Part shown: positions 48,903 through 58,100 of the stretch, piece after piece
Numbering within the stretch: position 1 is the stretch's first letter
How the letters are laid out: every line of letters starts with the position of its first letter
Origin: Desulforapulum autotrophicum
GTDB lineage: Bacteria; Desulfobacterota; Desulfobacteria; Desulfobacterales; Desulfolunaceae
Length of the DNA stretch: 64,000 nt
NCBI GenBank assembly: GCA_020723285.1
Contig: DYJE01000026.1
Location: forward strand, 1 to 64,000
Reading direction: 5' to 3'
Translations under genes and position numbers: made by a program
Notes under the pieces: generated by a model
Database searches by the model: none
What the model was told of the DNA's origin: nothing
Seen by the model: the letters and a program-made list of their open reading frames with translations, nothing else

Positions 48903-50231
48903 TTATGGATTTTTGAGCGACGACTGTCCCGTGGCTTCAAGGACCGTGAGCCACAGTTTTCCGCTGGGCGAGACCTGTTTCCGCTTTCCGGCGGAAGCTT
49001 TCATGGGTACATGGACAAAATGGTTGTTCCAGTGACCCACCAGCATGTTCGTTTTCCCGGCCATGCCCGCGTGAACCGCGTCACGTCCCAGGAAACTGCA
49101 GAACACATGATCGTTGGAATTGGCGGGCAGGCTCCGGATGATGTAGCTGGGATCGATGTACTTCAGGGCGATGGGGATGTTTTTTGCCTTGAAGTATTCC
49201 GCGATGCGGTCTTTCAGGAACAGGCCGATATCCTGGAGTTTCACGTTGCCCGACGCGTCTTTTTCATCACCGGCCCGTTCGAAGTATTTCTGTCCCGCCC
49301 CTTCCGCCACCACGATCACCGCATGTTTCCGCCGGTGAAGGCGCTGCTCCAGCTGGTCGAGAAGACCGTTCTCTCCGTCCAGATCGAAATCCACTTCGGG
49401 AATCAGCACGAAATTGGCGTCCTGCTGGGCCAGGGCCGTGGTTGCGGCGAGAAATCCGGAATGGCGGCCCATGAGCTTGATCAGCCCGACGCCGTAAGGG
49501 TAGCCTTCAGCTTCGTTGTGCGCGCCACGGATGGCCTGGGTGGCGATCTCCACGGCGGTGTCGAAACCAAAGGACCGGGCCACCAGGTACACGTCATTGT
49601 CGATGGTTTTGGGAATGCCGATGACGCTGATCTTGAGGTTCCGGGCGGCGATGGCTTCGCTGATTTTCGTGGCGGCCATCAAGGTTCCGTCTCCTCCGAT
49701 CATGAACAGGATGCCGATGTTCATCCGCTCCAGGGAATCCACGATGGATTCCACGTCCTGGGGGCCTCTGGACGATCCCAGGATGGAGCCGCCCCGGTCC
49801 AGGATGTGGGTGACGTTTTCAGGATCGAGTTCCATCACATCGTGACCGTATTCCGGAATGAACCCCTGAAGGCCGTAGCGCATGCCGTAAATCCGTTTCA
49901 CACCGTAGCGGTGATACAGTTCAAGGACCACGGAACGGATGATGTCGTTCAGTCCAGGGCAGAGACCGCCGCAGGTGGCCAGGGCGCATCGTGTCTTGCT
50001 GGGGTCGAAGAAGATCTTTTTCCGGGGGCCGGCCACTTCGAACGCCGGGGGCTTCTTGCCCTGGTCCATGATTCTGAGGATGTGTTTTTCGTTCACATGG
50101 ATCAGAACCCGGCTGTCTTCCTCGACAAAAACATCACTGTCCGGAGAATATCCGTTTTTAAGCAGGGGGCTGTCGATTTTCGCGTCTCCCAGAATGTCGA
50201 TCCGGGTGTCCACGCTGTCAAATTCAATCAT
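48903..50231 (-). CDS. pfkA: Phosphofructokinase, long ATP-type with mixed active-site residues
   Basis: The product (442 aa) catalyses fructose-6-phosphate phosphorylation. Visible are GGLCPGLNDIIR at 88-99, GSSRGPQD at 152-159, GGDGT at 179-183, PKTIDND at 207-213 and the substrate loop MGRHSGFLA. GGDGT has the Gly typical of ATP users, whereas PKTIDND has the Lys usual in PPi users. That mix is known in long ATP-dependent enzymes of plants, protozoa and some bacteria. An N-terminal extension of ~75 residues precedes the core. ATP use is thus likely but not certain. RBS AGGA precedes the ATG. Confidence 0.9.
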   Translation of the reverse strand: MIEFDSVDTRIDILGDAKIDSPLLKNGYSPDSDVFVEEDSRVLIHVNEKHILRIMDQGKKPPAFEVAGPRKKIFFDPSKTRCALATCGGLCPGLNDIIRSVVLELYHRYGVKRIYGMRYGLQGFIPEYGHDVMELDPENVTHILDRGGSILGSSRGPQDVESIVDSLERMNIGILFMIGGDGTLMAATKISEAIAARNLKISVIGIPKTIDNDVYLVARSFGFDTAVEIATQAIRGAHNEAEGYPYGVGLIKLMGRHSGFLAATTALAQQDANFVLIPEVDFDLDGENGLLDQLEQRLHRRKHAVIVVAEGAGQKYFERAGDEKDASGNVKLQDIGLFLKDRIAEYFKAKNIPIALKYIDPSYIIRSLPANSNDHVFCSFLGRDAVHAGMAGKTNMLVGHWNNHFVHVPMKASAGKRKQVSPSGKLWLTVLEATGQSSLKNP

Positions 50232-50246
50232 GTTCCTGTCCGTTTC

Positions 50247-50486
50247 TCATCGTGATTTTACCGGGACTTTTTCCCAGTGGTAATGGCTGTTTTCATCGCT
50301 TGAAAAAACGTAGCTTTCCCCTGTTTCGCTGTTGAAAAGAACCGCGTTTTTCTGAACGTATTCCCGGTTGTCCGTCTGATTGACGAAGGTGGTTTCCACC
50401 TGACGGACATCCCATGTTTTTGCCGTACATCCAACAAAGATCAGGGCTGGAATTGCCCCGAACAGAATGTGCCGGAATCGTTTCAT
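50247..50486 (-). CDS. Small lipoprotein, unknown function
   Basis: The product (79 aa) has a short basic start, a hydrophobic stretch and the lipobox FVGC, then a ~50-residue polar domain (WDVRQVETTFVNQTDN and VFSSDENSHYHWEKVPV). The ATG at 50486 has AAGGA upstream; an earlier in-frame ATG would add 24 charged residues. It precedes the phosphofructokinase gene by 15 bp on the same strand, so the two may share a transcript. Family not recognised. Confidence 0.72.
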   Translation of the reverse strand: MKRFRHILFGAIPALIFVGCTAKTWDVRQVETTFVNQTDNREYVQKNAVLFNSETGESYVFSSDENSHYHWEKVPVKSR

Positions 50487-50643
50487 AACTTTTCCTTTTC
50501 TATCGTCCGCATTTTTTCTATAGTGAAGGTTCTTAAAAAACCGGTCACAGGCTTTCATTCTCCATGCCGTGTAAAGGATGGGAAATGATACGAAAAAAAA
50601 GAACGGGCGTCAACCGGGGCTTTCCGTGTCTTAAGGGAAATGT

Positions 50644-51483
50644 ATGGCTGAAAAACACATGTTCGTTTCGGACCTTGACGGAACCCTGTTCCGGTCGGAC
50701 CGGACTTTTTCGGATAAGGATCTGGAACGGCTGAGGCTTCTGGGGGACATGGGTGTCACCCGGGTCCTTGCCACCGGACGGTCCGTTTTTTCCCTGATGC
50801 GCAGTGTCCCTTCCCCTTTGCCTTTTGATTACCTGATTTTTTCAACGGGGTTGGGGATCTCGCATTACCCCGCAAATTCTGAGGGCCTCATGAAATCCCA
50901 CGGGCTCAGTGCAGACCAGACAAAGCATGTGGCCCGGGTTTTCAGGGAGCTGGCCCTGGATTTCATGATCCACGACCCGCTGCCGGACAACCACGGCTTT
51001 GTCTATGACCACCCCTCGGGCTGCAACACGGATTTCATGACCCGCGTGGGTTATTACGAAAACCACTGCCGGGTGCTGGATCTTAACGGCAACGCCTGCG
51101 GTCCCTCGTCCCAGTTCATCGCCATGGTCCGGAACGGACGCGGGCTCCAGGTTTTTTCGGATCTGAAACAGCGCCTTCCCGGTTTCAATGTGATCAAGAC
51201 CACGTCCCCGTTTGACGGGAAAACCCTGTGGATCGAAGTGTTTCCCGAAAATGTGTCCAAGGGCTCGGCGGTTCTGTGGCTGGCCTCTGAACTGGGAATA
51301 GACCGGAAGAACATCGCTGCGGTGGGCAACGATTACAACGATGAGGCCCTTCTCGATGTGGCGGCAAAAGCCTATGTGGTGGAAAACGCCCCGGATGATC
51401 TGAAGCAGCGCTATGTTGTCGTGGCCGCAAACGACAGAAACGGGGTGAGCCATGCGGTGCGGGAGGCCTTCGGTGTTGACTGA
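50644..51483 (+). CDS. HAD-superfamily phosphatase, Cof/IIB type
   Basis: The product (279 aa) has the nucleophile motif SDLDGTLFRSD (Asp 10 and 12), ATGR near 40 (motif II), a Lys in VSKGSAVLWLA near 210, and GNDYNDEALLDVA near 230 (motif IV). The C2B cap lies between. Such enzymes hydrolyse sugar phosphates, nucleotides or cofactors. AAGGGA precedes the ATG. It ends 13 bp before the miaA start, and the two are probably co-transcribed. Confidence 0.88.
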   Translation: MAEKHMFVSDLDGTLFRSDRTFSDKDLERLRLLGDMGVTRVLATGRSVFSLMRSVPSPLPFDYLIFSTGLGISHYPANSEGLMKSHGLSADQTKHVARVFRELALDFMIHDPLPDNHGFVYDHPSGCNTDFMTRVGYYENHCRVLDLNGNACGPSSQFIAMVRNGRGLQVFSDLKQRLPGFNVIKTTSPFDGKTLWIEVFPENVSKGSAVLWLASELGIDRKNIAAVGNDYNDEALLDVAAKAYVVENAPDDLKQRYVVVAANDRNGVSHAVREAFGVD

Positions 51484-51496
51484 AGAACGTGCGTCC

Positions 51497-52432
51497 ATGA
51501 ACGCCTCCGATGAAAAAAAAACCGACATTATCGTGATCTGCGGCCCCACGGGTATTGGCAAGACCGCATCGGCCATCGCCCTTTCGAAAGCGGTGAACGG
51601 CAAAATTATCAGTGCGGATTCCATGCAGGTGTACCGATATATGGATATCGGAACAGCCAAACCCACGCAGGAGGAAAGGCGGCAAGCCCACCATGATCTC
51701 ATCGACGTGGCGGATCCCGACGAGGATTTCGACGCGGCGAGGTTTTCAGACATGGCGGCGGACTGCATCCGGGCTTACTCCGGAGACGGCGTCGTTCCCG
51801 TGGTGGCCGGAGGCACGGGGCTTTACATCAAGTCCCTGGTGAGCGGGCTCTTCAGGGCGAGGCCCGTGAACAAAGAGGTGATGGAGAATCTGGAAGCCGA
51901 GGCGGATCGCCATGGAACCCCCGTCATGCACCACCGGCTGGAAGAGATTGACAAAATGGCCGCGGCGCGGATTCATCCCAACGACCGTTTCCGCATTCTG
52001 AGGGCTCTTGAAATTTTTGAAACCACCGGAAAACCCATTTCCGAGTATCACGCGGAACATGGCTTTTCCGACCAGCCCTACCGGGTTCTTAAAATAGGCC
52101 TTGCAATGGACCGCGAGAGGCTTTATCAGCGGATCAACCGCCGGGTGGACATGATGATCGACGGAGGGCTTCTTCCAGAGGTGGAAAACCTTATCGACCG
52201 GGGTTACGGTCCGGGCCTGAAATCCATGGGCTCTCTGGGCTACCGCCATATGGCCGGTTTTCTCTGTGCGGAGTTCTCTTTTGATGAGGCCGTGGAGCTC
52301 CTGAAAAGGGACACCCGGCGCTATGCCAAGCGGCAGATGACCTGGTTCAGGGCCGATAAAGAGATCCAGTGGGTGGAACCGGGGAATACATCGGACATCA
52401 TTAATAAAGCCAGGAATTTTCTTGGCCGATGA
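51497..52432 (+). CDS. miaA: tRNA dimethylallyltransferase MiaA
   Basis: The product (311 aa) transfers the dimethylallyl group to A37 of tRNAs that read codons starting with U. Visible are the P-loop GPTGIGKTASAI (15-26), SADSMQVYRYMDIGTAKP, AGGTGLYIKSLVSG, and LKSMGSLGYRHM near the end. An in-frame start farther upstream would overlap the HAD gene; the ATG at 51497 gives the normal N-terminus. The window's tRNA-Ser(GGA) reads UCC, a U-starting codon and therefore a possible substrate. Confidence 0.93.
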   Translation: MNASDEKKTDIIVICGPTGIGKTASAIALSKAVNGKIISADSMQVYRYMDIGTAKPTQEERRQAHHDLIDVADPDEDFDAARFSDMAADCIRAYSGDGVVPVVAGGTGLYIKSLVSGLFRARPVNKEVMENLEAEADRHGTPVMHHRLEEIDKMAAARIHPNDRFRILRALEIFETTGKPISEYHAEHGFSDQPYRVLKIGLAMDRERLYQRINRRVDMMIDGGLLPEVENLIDRGYGPGLKSMGSLGYRHMAGFLCAEFSFDEAVELLKRDTRRYAKRQMTWFRADKEIQWVEPGNTSDIINKARNFLGR

Positions 52433-52467
52433 AAAACCGGGCGGACAGCGCCTGACGATACGAGGAA

Positions 52468-53733
52468 ATGAAATCGATGAAACAGGTTCATGTGAAACGG
52501 ACATCTGCGGCATGGGGAATTCTGATTGTTTTTTGTCTTTTTGCGGCGGTGGCCCATGTCTGGGCGGTGGAGCCGGTCAAAGTGAAACCCGCCGAGAACG
52601 GGGCGGTCAAACCCAAAGCCCCGGTACCGACCATGAAAAAGGTTTCATTCAACGGAACACGTCTGGGATGTCTGATGCCCATGACCGGATCCTATGCGGC
52701 TTACGGTGCCAGCGCAAGGAAAGGCGTGGACCTTGCGTTTCTTTCGTTTGTCGCCAGCGGCAATCCGGCCGGGTTCAAGGTGGAATACCGGGATACGGGA
52801 TCTGACCCGGCACGGACAAGACAGGCGGTGCGTGAACTGGCGGACCTGGGCGTCACCGCCATCATCGGCCCGGTGGGCCCTGCTGAAGACGCGGCCAAAG
52901 AAGCCCAGGCCCTTGGGATTCCCATCATCACCCTCACGGGCAAAGACGGCATCACGGCCCTGGGTGATCAGGTGTTCAGGCATTTCCTCACCCAGAGCCT
53001 CCAGGTGCGGTCTGTGGCGGATCATGCCTTCAATATTCTGGAACTCCGGCGTTTCGCCGTGCTTTACCCCGACGAACCTTACGGACGCGACATGACAAAG
53101 CTGTTCGAGGCCGAGGTTAAAAGGCGGGGCGGCATGGTGGTGGCTGCCGAAGCGTATGCTCCGAAAACCACGGATTTCGGAAAACAGATCAAAAAAATTC
53201 TGGGGACAAGCGGGAAAAACACACTGACGAAAACCAGAGAGGCGGACAATCCCGAGGCCATGATCGGCATTGACGGTATTTTTATCCCTGATTCCGCTGA
53301 AACCGTGGGCCTTATTCTTCCTCAGCTCAGGTTTTACGATGTGAACGACGCCGTCCTTCTGGGAACCAACCTCTGGCACTCGGACAAGCTCATCAGTCTG
53401 GCCGGAAAATACCTGGCCCAGGCCGTGATTCCCGAAGGGTTTTTCGCCGAAAGCGACGAACCCCAGGTGACGGCGTTTGTGGAGCGATTCAGGGAAGCCT
53501 ATGACACGGCACCCGGTTTTGTGGAAGCTGTGGCCTATGACACCGCATTGACAGCCCTTGAGGTGATGTCTATGAAACCCGCGTCACGCAAGGATTTCAG
53601 GCGTCTTTTGGTGGGTATGGACAGCGTCCGCGGCGTGACCGGGGTGACGGATTTCACCGAATCCGGCGAAGCGGAAAAGATGATCTACCTGTTGCGGGGT
53701 AACGCGGACGGGTTTATGGAGATTGTCAGATAA
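52468..53733 (+). CDS. Periplasmic ligand-binding protein, Leu/Ile/Val-binding (Peripla_BP_6) family
   Basis: The product (421 aa) has a signal peptide ending near AHVWA (residue ~33), then a linker and a type I periplasmic-binding fold: LGCLMPMTGSYAAYGASARK near 70, then GPVGPAEDAAKEAQ and IPIITLTGKDGI near 145-155, and GVTGVTDFTESGE near the end. Such proteins bind amino acids or peptidoglycan fragments for ABC transport or signalling. No transporter genes are adjacent, so it may serve another role, such as a PBP-activator (LpoA-like) function. It starts 35 bp after miaA. Confidence 0.82.
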   Translation: MKSMKQVHVKRTSAAWGILIVFCLFAAVAHVWAVEPVKVKPAENGAVKPKAPVPTMKKVSFNGTRLGCLMPMTGSYAAYGASARKGVDLAFLSFVASGNPAGFKVEYRDTGSDPARTRQAVRELADLGVTAIIGPVGPAEDAAKEAQALGIPIITLTGKDGITALGDQVFRHFLTQSLQVRSVADHAFNILELRRFAVLYPDEPYGRDMTKLFEAEVKRRGGMVVAAEAYAPKTTDFGKQIKKILGTSGKNTLTKTREADNPEAMIGIDGIFIPDSAETVGLILPQLRFYDVNDAVLLGTNLWHSDKLISLAGKYLAQAVIPEGFFAESDEPQVTAFVERFREAYDTAPGFVEAVAYDTALTALEVMSMKPASRKDFRRLLVGMDSVRGVTGVTDFTESGEAEKMIYLLRGNADGFMEIVR

Positions 53734-53735
53734 TC

Positions 53736-53999
53736 TTAATGGTTTAATTCTTGGTCGATTCGCTCAGCCAGGAAAATTTTCATGAGAGACTGATAGGGGA
53801 TGTCTCTTTTATTGGCAATGAGTTTGAGTTCTTCGATCATGACTTCGGGCAGACGGATCGATATGGTTTTCGTTGTCGGCTTGAGCTTTGAAAAAATCAC
53901 CTCGTCGGCCCCGGCCCAGTCAATGTATTCCTTAGAGTCGTTTTTCTCCCAGAAGTCACGTTCCTCTTCCTCATTGTGAAATTCAGGTATTTTTTTCAT
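53736..53999 (-). CDS. brnA: BrnA-type antitoxin
   Basis: The product (87 aa) starts with the usual BrnA-like acidic stretch (IPEFHNEEEERDFWEKND) and ends in a ribbon-helix-helix-like domain (KTISIRLPEVMIEELKLIAN). It should neutralise BrnT and repress the operon. Its start overlaps the toxin stop by four bases, so translation is coupled. It converges with the preceding plus-strand gene, ending 2 bp away. Confidence 0.85.
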   Translation of the reverse strand: MKKIPEFHNEEEERDFWEKNDSKEYIDWAGADEVIFSKLKPTTKTISIRLPEVMIEELKLIANKRDIPYQSLMKIFLAERIDQELNH

Positions 54000-54298
54000 G
54001 GCTGGTACCTTTCAATCTCATGCTCGGTCATGTCCCGGGCAGAAATGACTCTGATTTTTTCATTTCTGATCGTAAAGACAAGAAACAGAAATCTGTCCAT
54101 GTCTGTTCTGCCAAGAGCGTAATAACGGTTTTCTGAAAGCGAATGCTCTTTGTCACGCTTGACCACAAGCGGTTTGTTAAAAAAAATCTGCTCGCATTCC
54201 ACTATCGATACATCATGCTTATGCAGATTTTTTCTGTTGTTACCACCGTCCCATTCGAAGCCCGTGCAGCTTCCCATTATTTTAGTCAGCTTGACCAT
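53996..54298 (-). CDS. brnT: BrnT-type toxin
   Basis: The product (100 aa) matches BrnT: FEWDGGNNRKNLHKHDVSIV near the start, then RYYALGRTDMDRFLFLVFTI and IRVISARDMTEHEIERY at the end. BrnT is a RelE-like ribonuclease toxin that is neutralised by BrnA. The gene comes before brnA, the normal order. Confidence 0.88.
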   Translation of the reverse strand: MVKLTKIMGSCTGFEWDGGNNRKNLHKHDVSIVECEQIFFNKPLVVKRDKEHSLSENRYYALGRTDMDRFLFLVFTIRNEKIRVISARDMTEHEIERYQP

Positions 54299-54336
54299 AA
54301 AAAATGTATATCATGATTCTATACAATGATGCAAAA

Positions 54337-54765
54337 TCAATCTTCGCCCCGTGATTTTTTCAGGCACGCAAGTTCCTGCCGGACGCAGGCCGTGATCTGT
54401 TCGGATGTGAATCCGGTGCGGATGCCGGGGCAGGCCTGGGCCATGAGATTCCAGTTGCCCGGTGCTTTGAGGATATTTTCGATGAACGGCCAGGCCCGGC
54501 ACATTTTTGGTTTCACGGGGTGGATGGTGCATTGCTTTTCGGGGTCGAAAAACACGCATTTCCCGTCAGGACCGCTGGCGATGAGGGGTTTGCCGCCGGA
54601 CATCCGGCAGTACTGTGAGACAAAGGCGTTTTTGTCGGTGCGGATGAAAGTGGCGATGTTTTCGATGTCCTTTTCCGTGACATAGGTTCCGCCATAGCCT
54701 GTGCAGCATTCACCGCAGGTCTGGCACTGGAAAAGGTCATCGGGTGTTACGGTGTCATGTGTCAC
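54337..54765 (-). CDS. YkgJ-type cysteine cluster protein
   Basis: The product (142 aa) has the metal-binding signature CQTCGECCTG at about residues 14-23, plus further cysteines in KCVFFDPEKQCTIHPVKPKM and the later CRAWPF, which is the YkgJ/Fe-S-cluster-like domain (Zn or Fe binding). Function is not established in the family. It overlaps the recR stop by about eleven bases on the same strand, so it is the last gene of the dnaX-ybaB-recR transcript. Confidence 0.85.
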   Translation of the reverse strand: MTHDTVTPDDLFQCQTCGECCTGYGGTYVTEKDIENIATFIRTDKNAFVSQYCRMSGGKPLIASGPDGKCVFFDPEKQCTIHPVKPKMCRAWPFIENILKAPGNWNLMAQACPGIRTGFTSEQITACVRQELACLKKSRGED

Positions 54766-55354
54766 GTCTCGCCTCCATGGCGCGTTTCAGTGTTACGGGG
54801 TCCACGTATTTCAGGTCGCCGCCCACGGGAATGCCCGAGGCGATGCGGGTGATTTTGACGGGAAAGGTGTGGAGTCTGCTGATGAGATAGCCTGCCGTGG
54901 CTTCGCCTTCCACGCTGGTGCCCACGGCGATGATCACTTCCGACGCCTGGCCGTCCCTAACCCTGGCCAGAAGTTCCTTGATCCTCAGGTCGTCCGGACC
55001 CACGTTGTCCATGGGAGACAGAACCCCCTGGAGCACATGATACAGGCCCTTGTAGGCCCCTGAGCGTTCCACGGCGGCCATGTCCGAGGGCTTTTCAACC
55101 ACGCAGATCAGGTGCTTCAGCCTTGCGGGGTTCGCGCAGATTCCGCACAGGTCGTCCTCGCTCAGCGTGTAGCAGCGGGAACAGAGGCGCATGTTGTTTT
55201 TCAGGTCCATGAGGTTGCGCGCCAGCTGTTCGGCTTCGCTCCTTGGGGCCCGAAGGACGTGGAGAGCCAGCCGTTCCGCCGTTTTCTTCCCGATGCCCGG
55301 AAGCCGGGAAAAACTGTCGATGAGGTTCAGGACCGACCGGGGGTAGTGATTCAT
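54755..55354 (-). CDS. recR: Recombination mediator RecR
   Basis: The product (199 aa) has an N-terminal helix-hairpin-helix (RLPGIGKKTAERLALHVL, 18-35), a zinc finger CSRCYTLSEDDLCGIC with Cys at 58, 61, 70 and 73, and a Toprim domain (ICVVEKPSDMAAVERSGAY; then VIIAVGTSVEGEATA). RecR with RecF and RecO loads RecA on gapped DNA. It follows ybaB by 13 bp. Confidence 0.95.
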   Translation of the reverse strand: MNHYPRSVLNLIDSFSRLPGIGKKTAERLALHVLRAPRSEAEQLARNLMDLKNNMRLCSRCYTLSEDDLCGICANPARLKHLICVVEKPSDMAAVERSGAYKGLYHVLQGVLSPMDNVGPDDLRIKELLARVRDGQASEVIIAVGTSVEGEATAGYLISRLHTFPVKITRIASGIPVGGDLKYVDPVTLKRAMEARRDT

Positions 55355-55367
55355 GCTCTGGACGGTC

Positions 55368-55697
55368 CTACATCAGACCGGGAATGTTCATGCCGCCGGT
55401 GATCTTGCTCATCTGGCTGGACACCATTTCCTGGGCTTTGGAAAGGGCGTCGTTCACCGCTGCGGTGACGAGATCCTGGAGCATTTCCACATCGTCGGGG
55501 TCCACCACTTCTTTTTCGATGGTGATGGAGAGGATCTGCTGCTTGCCGTTGGCCACCACCTTCACCATGCCGCCGCCGGCCGTGGCTTCCACGGTCTTGT
55601 CCGCAAGTTCCGCCTGCATCTGCATCATTTTGGCCTGAAGTTTCTGGGCCTGTTTCATCATGTTTCCGATGTTGCCCATACCACCCATGTTTTTCAT
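55368..55697 (-). CDS. ybaB: YbaB/EbfC nucleoid-associated protein
   Basis: The product (109 aa) has the usual Gly/Met-rich start ([20 protein letters not shown]), a middle beta hairpin ([18 protein letters not shown]), and a helical end ([20 protein letters not shown]). YbaB/EbfC binds DNA as a dimer. It sits between dnaX and recR, its conserved place in many bacteria. Confidence 0.95.
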   Translation of the reverse strand: MKNMGGMGNIGNMMKQAQKLQAKMMQMQAELADKTVEATAGGGMVKVVANGKQQILSITIEKEVVDPDDVEMLQDLVTAAVNDALSKAQEMVSSQMSKITGGMNIPGLM

Positions 55698-55709
55698 GCT
55701 GTTTTCTCC

Positions 55710-57506
55710 TTATAGAATCGTGATGTCCACGCTGCCGTCAAAGACCTTGATGGCTTCGGCCACAACGGGGTTGTTTAACGTGTCCTGTTTGACGTTGTCG
55801 TTGCGTTCTTTTCTTATCCGGTTGGCGTCAATGGGTGCCGGGCCGGACTGGGGAACGAGGTTCAGGGTTCCATGTGTTCTGAAAAAATTCCGCATCGCCT
55901 CTTCGAGAACGGATTTCGATTTTTCCTGGTTGAGCCGCTGGAGGTTGAAGGAACTGCCGCCCACTTCCACCACGAAGGTTTTTTCCGACATTTCTTTGAG
56001 GACGCTTTGTCCAAGGCACGGTGCAAGCTGGGGATTGGCGGGTGAAAACCAGGAAATAAAACGCTGCCATGCCGTCTCCGGTGAATCCGTCGGATGAACC
56101 CCCTGCGCAGTCTGAGCCATGGGCCGGGATGCTTCAGGGAGGTGGCAGTTGGGCTGTGTCGTCGTGTCCCCAGGGTTTGCCGGGCCGGGCATGGAACCGA
56201 AGGACTGTGCCGGGGCCGACGTGTAAGGCGATGTTCTTTCGTGAACGGCCGGATGTGAGGGACTGTGCTGCTGAGGCCGTGGCACGGAAGATTCCGGTGC
56301 GGCCTGCCTTGCAGGCGCTGGTGCTGACCCGCCAAGGCCTGTATAGTCCGGCTCCACCCCGGCCTGAAGCCGGTCCAGTTTTTCAATGAGGGTGTCGATG
56401 GACAGGGCCGGGGCGATCTCAAGAATTTTGATCAGCGTCATCTCAAGGGCGAACCTGGGCTGGGTCGCGTACCTCATGCGGGCCTCTTCGGCGAAAAGCT
56501 GGTCGAGGATCTGGGTCAGGTAAAGCCGGGATACGTTGTTCACCTGGTCGGCCATCTGCTGTCGCTCATGGGTCGTGGCATCCACCAGGCGGTTGCTGTC
56601 TTTGGCGATCTTCACCACGAGCAGGTGACGGAAGTGCTCGGTGATCCGGGTGTAGAGTTTTTTCAGGTCATGGCCCCTGTCGTAGATGTCGTCGATGAGA
56701 TTCAGTACGGCGGGAACGTCACGCCGGAGCATGGCATCTGAAAGATCGAACATGTTCTGCCGGTCCACGGTTCCGAGAATGCCGAGAACCTGGTCGTGGG
56801 TCACGGAACCTGCGCTGGCACCGATGACCTGGTCTAAGAGACTCAGGGAATCACGCACGGAACCGCCGGATTCCTGGGCGATAAGGGCGAGGCTCCGGTC
56901 CTCAAGCGTCACGTTTTCCCTGGCGCAGAGGGCGGCAAGGTGGGCCGTGAGAACATCCATGTCCACCCGCCGCATGTCGTGACGCTGGCAGCGTGACAGG
57001 ATGGTGACGGGTATTTTGTGGGCCTCGGTGGTGGCGAACATGAATTTGACGTGTGCCGGGGGCTCTTCCAGGGTTTTCAGAAGGGCGTTGAACGCGGCGA
57101 GGCTCAGCATGTGAACTTCGTCGATGATGTAGATTTTGTAAGGGCTGTGGGCCGGCATGTACCGGACGTTGTCCCTCAGGTCCCTGATCTGGTCCACGCT
57201 GTTGTTGGACGCCCCGTCGATTTCAAACACATCCACCGCGCTTCCGGCGGTGATTTCCGTGCAGGACCGGCACAGGTTGCAGGGTACGGCTCCGGGATTA
57301 TTCCTGTTCTGTTCGCAGTTCACCGTTTTGGCGAGGATTCGGGCCACGGTGGTCTTTCCCGTTCCCCTTGGTCCGGAAAAAAGAATGGCGTGAGCCAGAC
57401 GGCCCGACGTGATGGCGTTGGCAAGGGTCGTGGTCACATGGGACTGGCCCACCACCTCTTCAAAGGTCTGGGGCCTGTATTTTCGAGCGAGAACGAGATA
57501 GGACAT
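55710..57506 (-). CDS. dnaX: DNA polymerase III subunits gamma/tau
   Basis: The product (598 aa) is the clamp-loader ATPase. The P-loop SGPRGTGKTTVARI is at 44-57, the zinc cysteines are at 64, 76, 79 and 82 (NCEQ and CNLCRSC), and Walker B IYIIDEVHMLS near 125 with the sensor ATTEAHKIPVTILSR near 160. Residues ~370-480 are a Pro/Ser/Gln-rich linker and the end (~480-598) is the tau-specific part. I did not find a slippery A-run that would give a short gamma form. It heads the operon with ybaB, recR and the cysteine-cluster gene. Confidence 0.95.
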   Translation of the reverse strand: MSYLVLARKYRPQTFEEVVGQSHVTTTLANAITSGRLAHAILFSGPRGTGKTTVARILAKTVNCEQNRNNPGAVPCNLCRSCTEITAGSAVDVFEIDGASNNSVDQIRDLRDNVRYMPAHSPYKIYIIDEVHMLSLAAFNALLKTLEEPPAHVKFMFATTEAHKIPVTILSRCQRHDMRRVDMDVLTAHLAALCARENVTLEDRSLALIAQESGGSVRDSLSLLDQVIGASAGSVTHDQVLGILGTVDRQNMFDLSDAMLRRDVPAVLNLIDDIYDRGHDLKKLYTRITEHFRHLLVVKIAKDSNRLVDATTHERQQMADQVNNVSRLYLTQILDQLFAEEARMRYATQPRFALEMTLIKILEIAPALSIDTLIEKLDRLQAGVEPDYTGLGGSAPAPARQAAPESSVPRPQQHSPSHPAVHERTSPYTSAPAQSFGSMPGPANPGDTTTQPNCHLPEASRPMAQTAQGVHPTDSPETAWQRFISWFSPANPQLAPCLGQSVLKEMSEKTFVVEVGGSSFNLQRLNQEKSKSVLEEAMRNFFRTHGTLNLVPQSGPAPIDANRIRKERNDNVKQDTLNNPVVAEAIKVFDGSVDITIL

Positions 57507-57578
57507 AGGCGTTGTTGACGATCCTTATAAGCGTTCCGGACCCTTGCTGCGCCATCCGGACAAGGTGTCGATCCAAAT

Positions 57579-57611
57579 AAAAAAACCCGAATTTCAAAGG
57601 AAATCCGGGTT
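57579..57611 (-). terminator. Rho-independent terminator of tRNA-Ser
   Basis: On the minus strand AACCCGGATTT pairs with AAATTCGGGTT (one mismatched pair) across a six-base loop and is followed by a run of seven Ts. It lies ~60 bases after the tRNA 3' end. Confidence 0.8.
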
Positions 57612-57670
57612 AGGCTCAAACTTTTCCACACGTGAAAACAACATGTAACGAACCGGATGTTTTTTGGATG

Positions 57671-57759
57671 TGGCGGAGAGAGAGAGATTCGAACTCTCGG
57701 TACCTTTTGAGTACACACGCTTTCCAAGCGTGCTCCTTCAGCCTCTCGGACATCTCTCC
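57671..57759 (-). tRNA. tRNA-Ser (anticodon GGA)
   Basis: The minus strand begins GGAGAGATGTCCGAGAGG, and the acceptor stem GGAGAGA pairs with TCTCTCC near the 3' end. The anticodon stem CACGC/GCGTG encloses loop TTGGAAA, giving anticodon GGA (reads UCC and UCU). A long variable arm (GTACTCAAAAGGTACC), typical of tRNA-Ser, is present. TTCGAAT forms the T loop, and the CCA end is encoded. Confidence 0.96.
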
Positions 57760-57761
57760 GC

Positions 57762-58100
57762 AAAGCAAAAAACATATACCAGTTTCATGTTTCTTTGGCA
57801 ACATCTTTGACCCGCTGTGATTCATGATTTCACGGATCTTTTAAGGCCCGGTCATGCGCCGTCTGATGAAACCGGTCGAACGGGCAAAGACAATATCTTC
57901 AAGACCCTTGTTTTGTCAAGGATTGTTTTTATTAATTTTTTCTTGAACATAGAGAGGCTTTTTAGTATCAGTTGCTGACCGTTTGATTTCGGGGTCAGCG
58001 TTTCAGCAGACAGGCACTTGAGGGTGAGCCGTGGGGTGACAGGCGGCCAGCCCGATCATTGACGACAATAAAACAGATTGAAAAATCCGGGAAAGGCGTT
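57762..58100. other. Intergenic region, no gene
   Basis: These 339 bases separate the tRNA gene, transcribed left, from the DUF1015 gene. They include an AT-rich tract at ~57915-57950 that could be promoter DNA for both. No other structure is clear. Confidence 0.4.

Noticed and set aside
49011-50255. A 414-aa plus-strand frame opposite phosphofructokinase
   Set aside because: It is an antisense shadow of a clearly conserved enzyme, with no recognisable domain.
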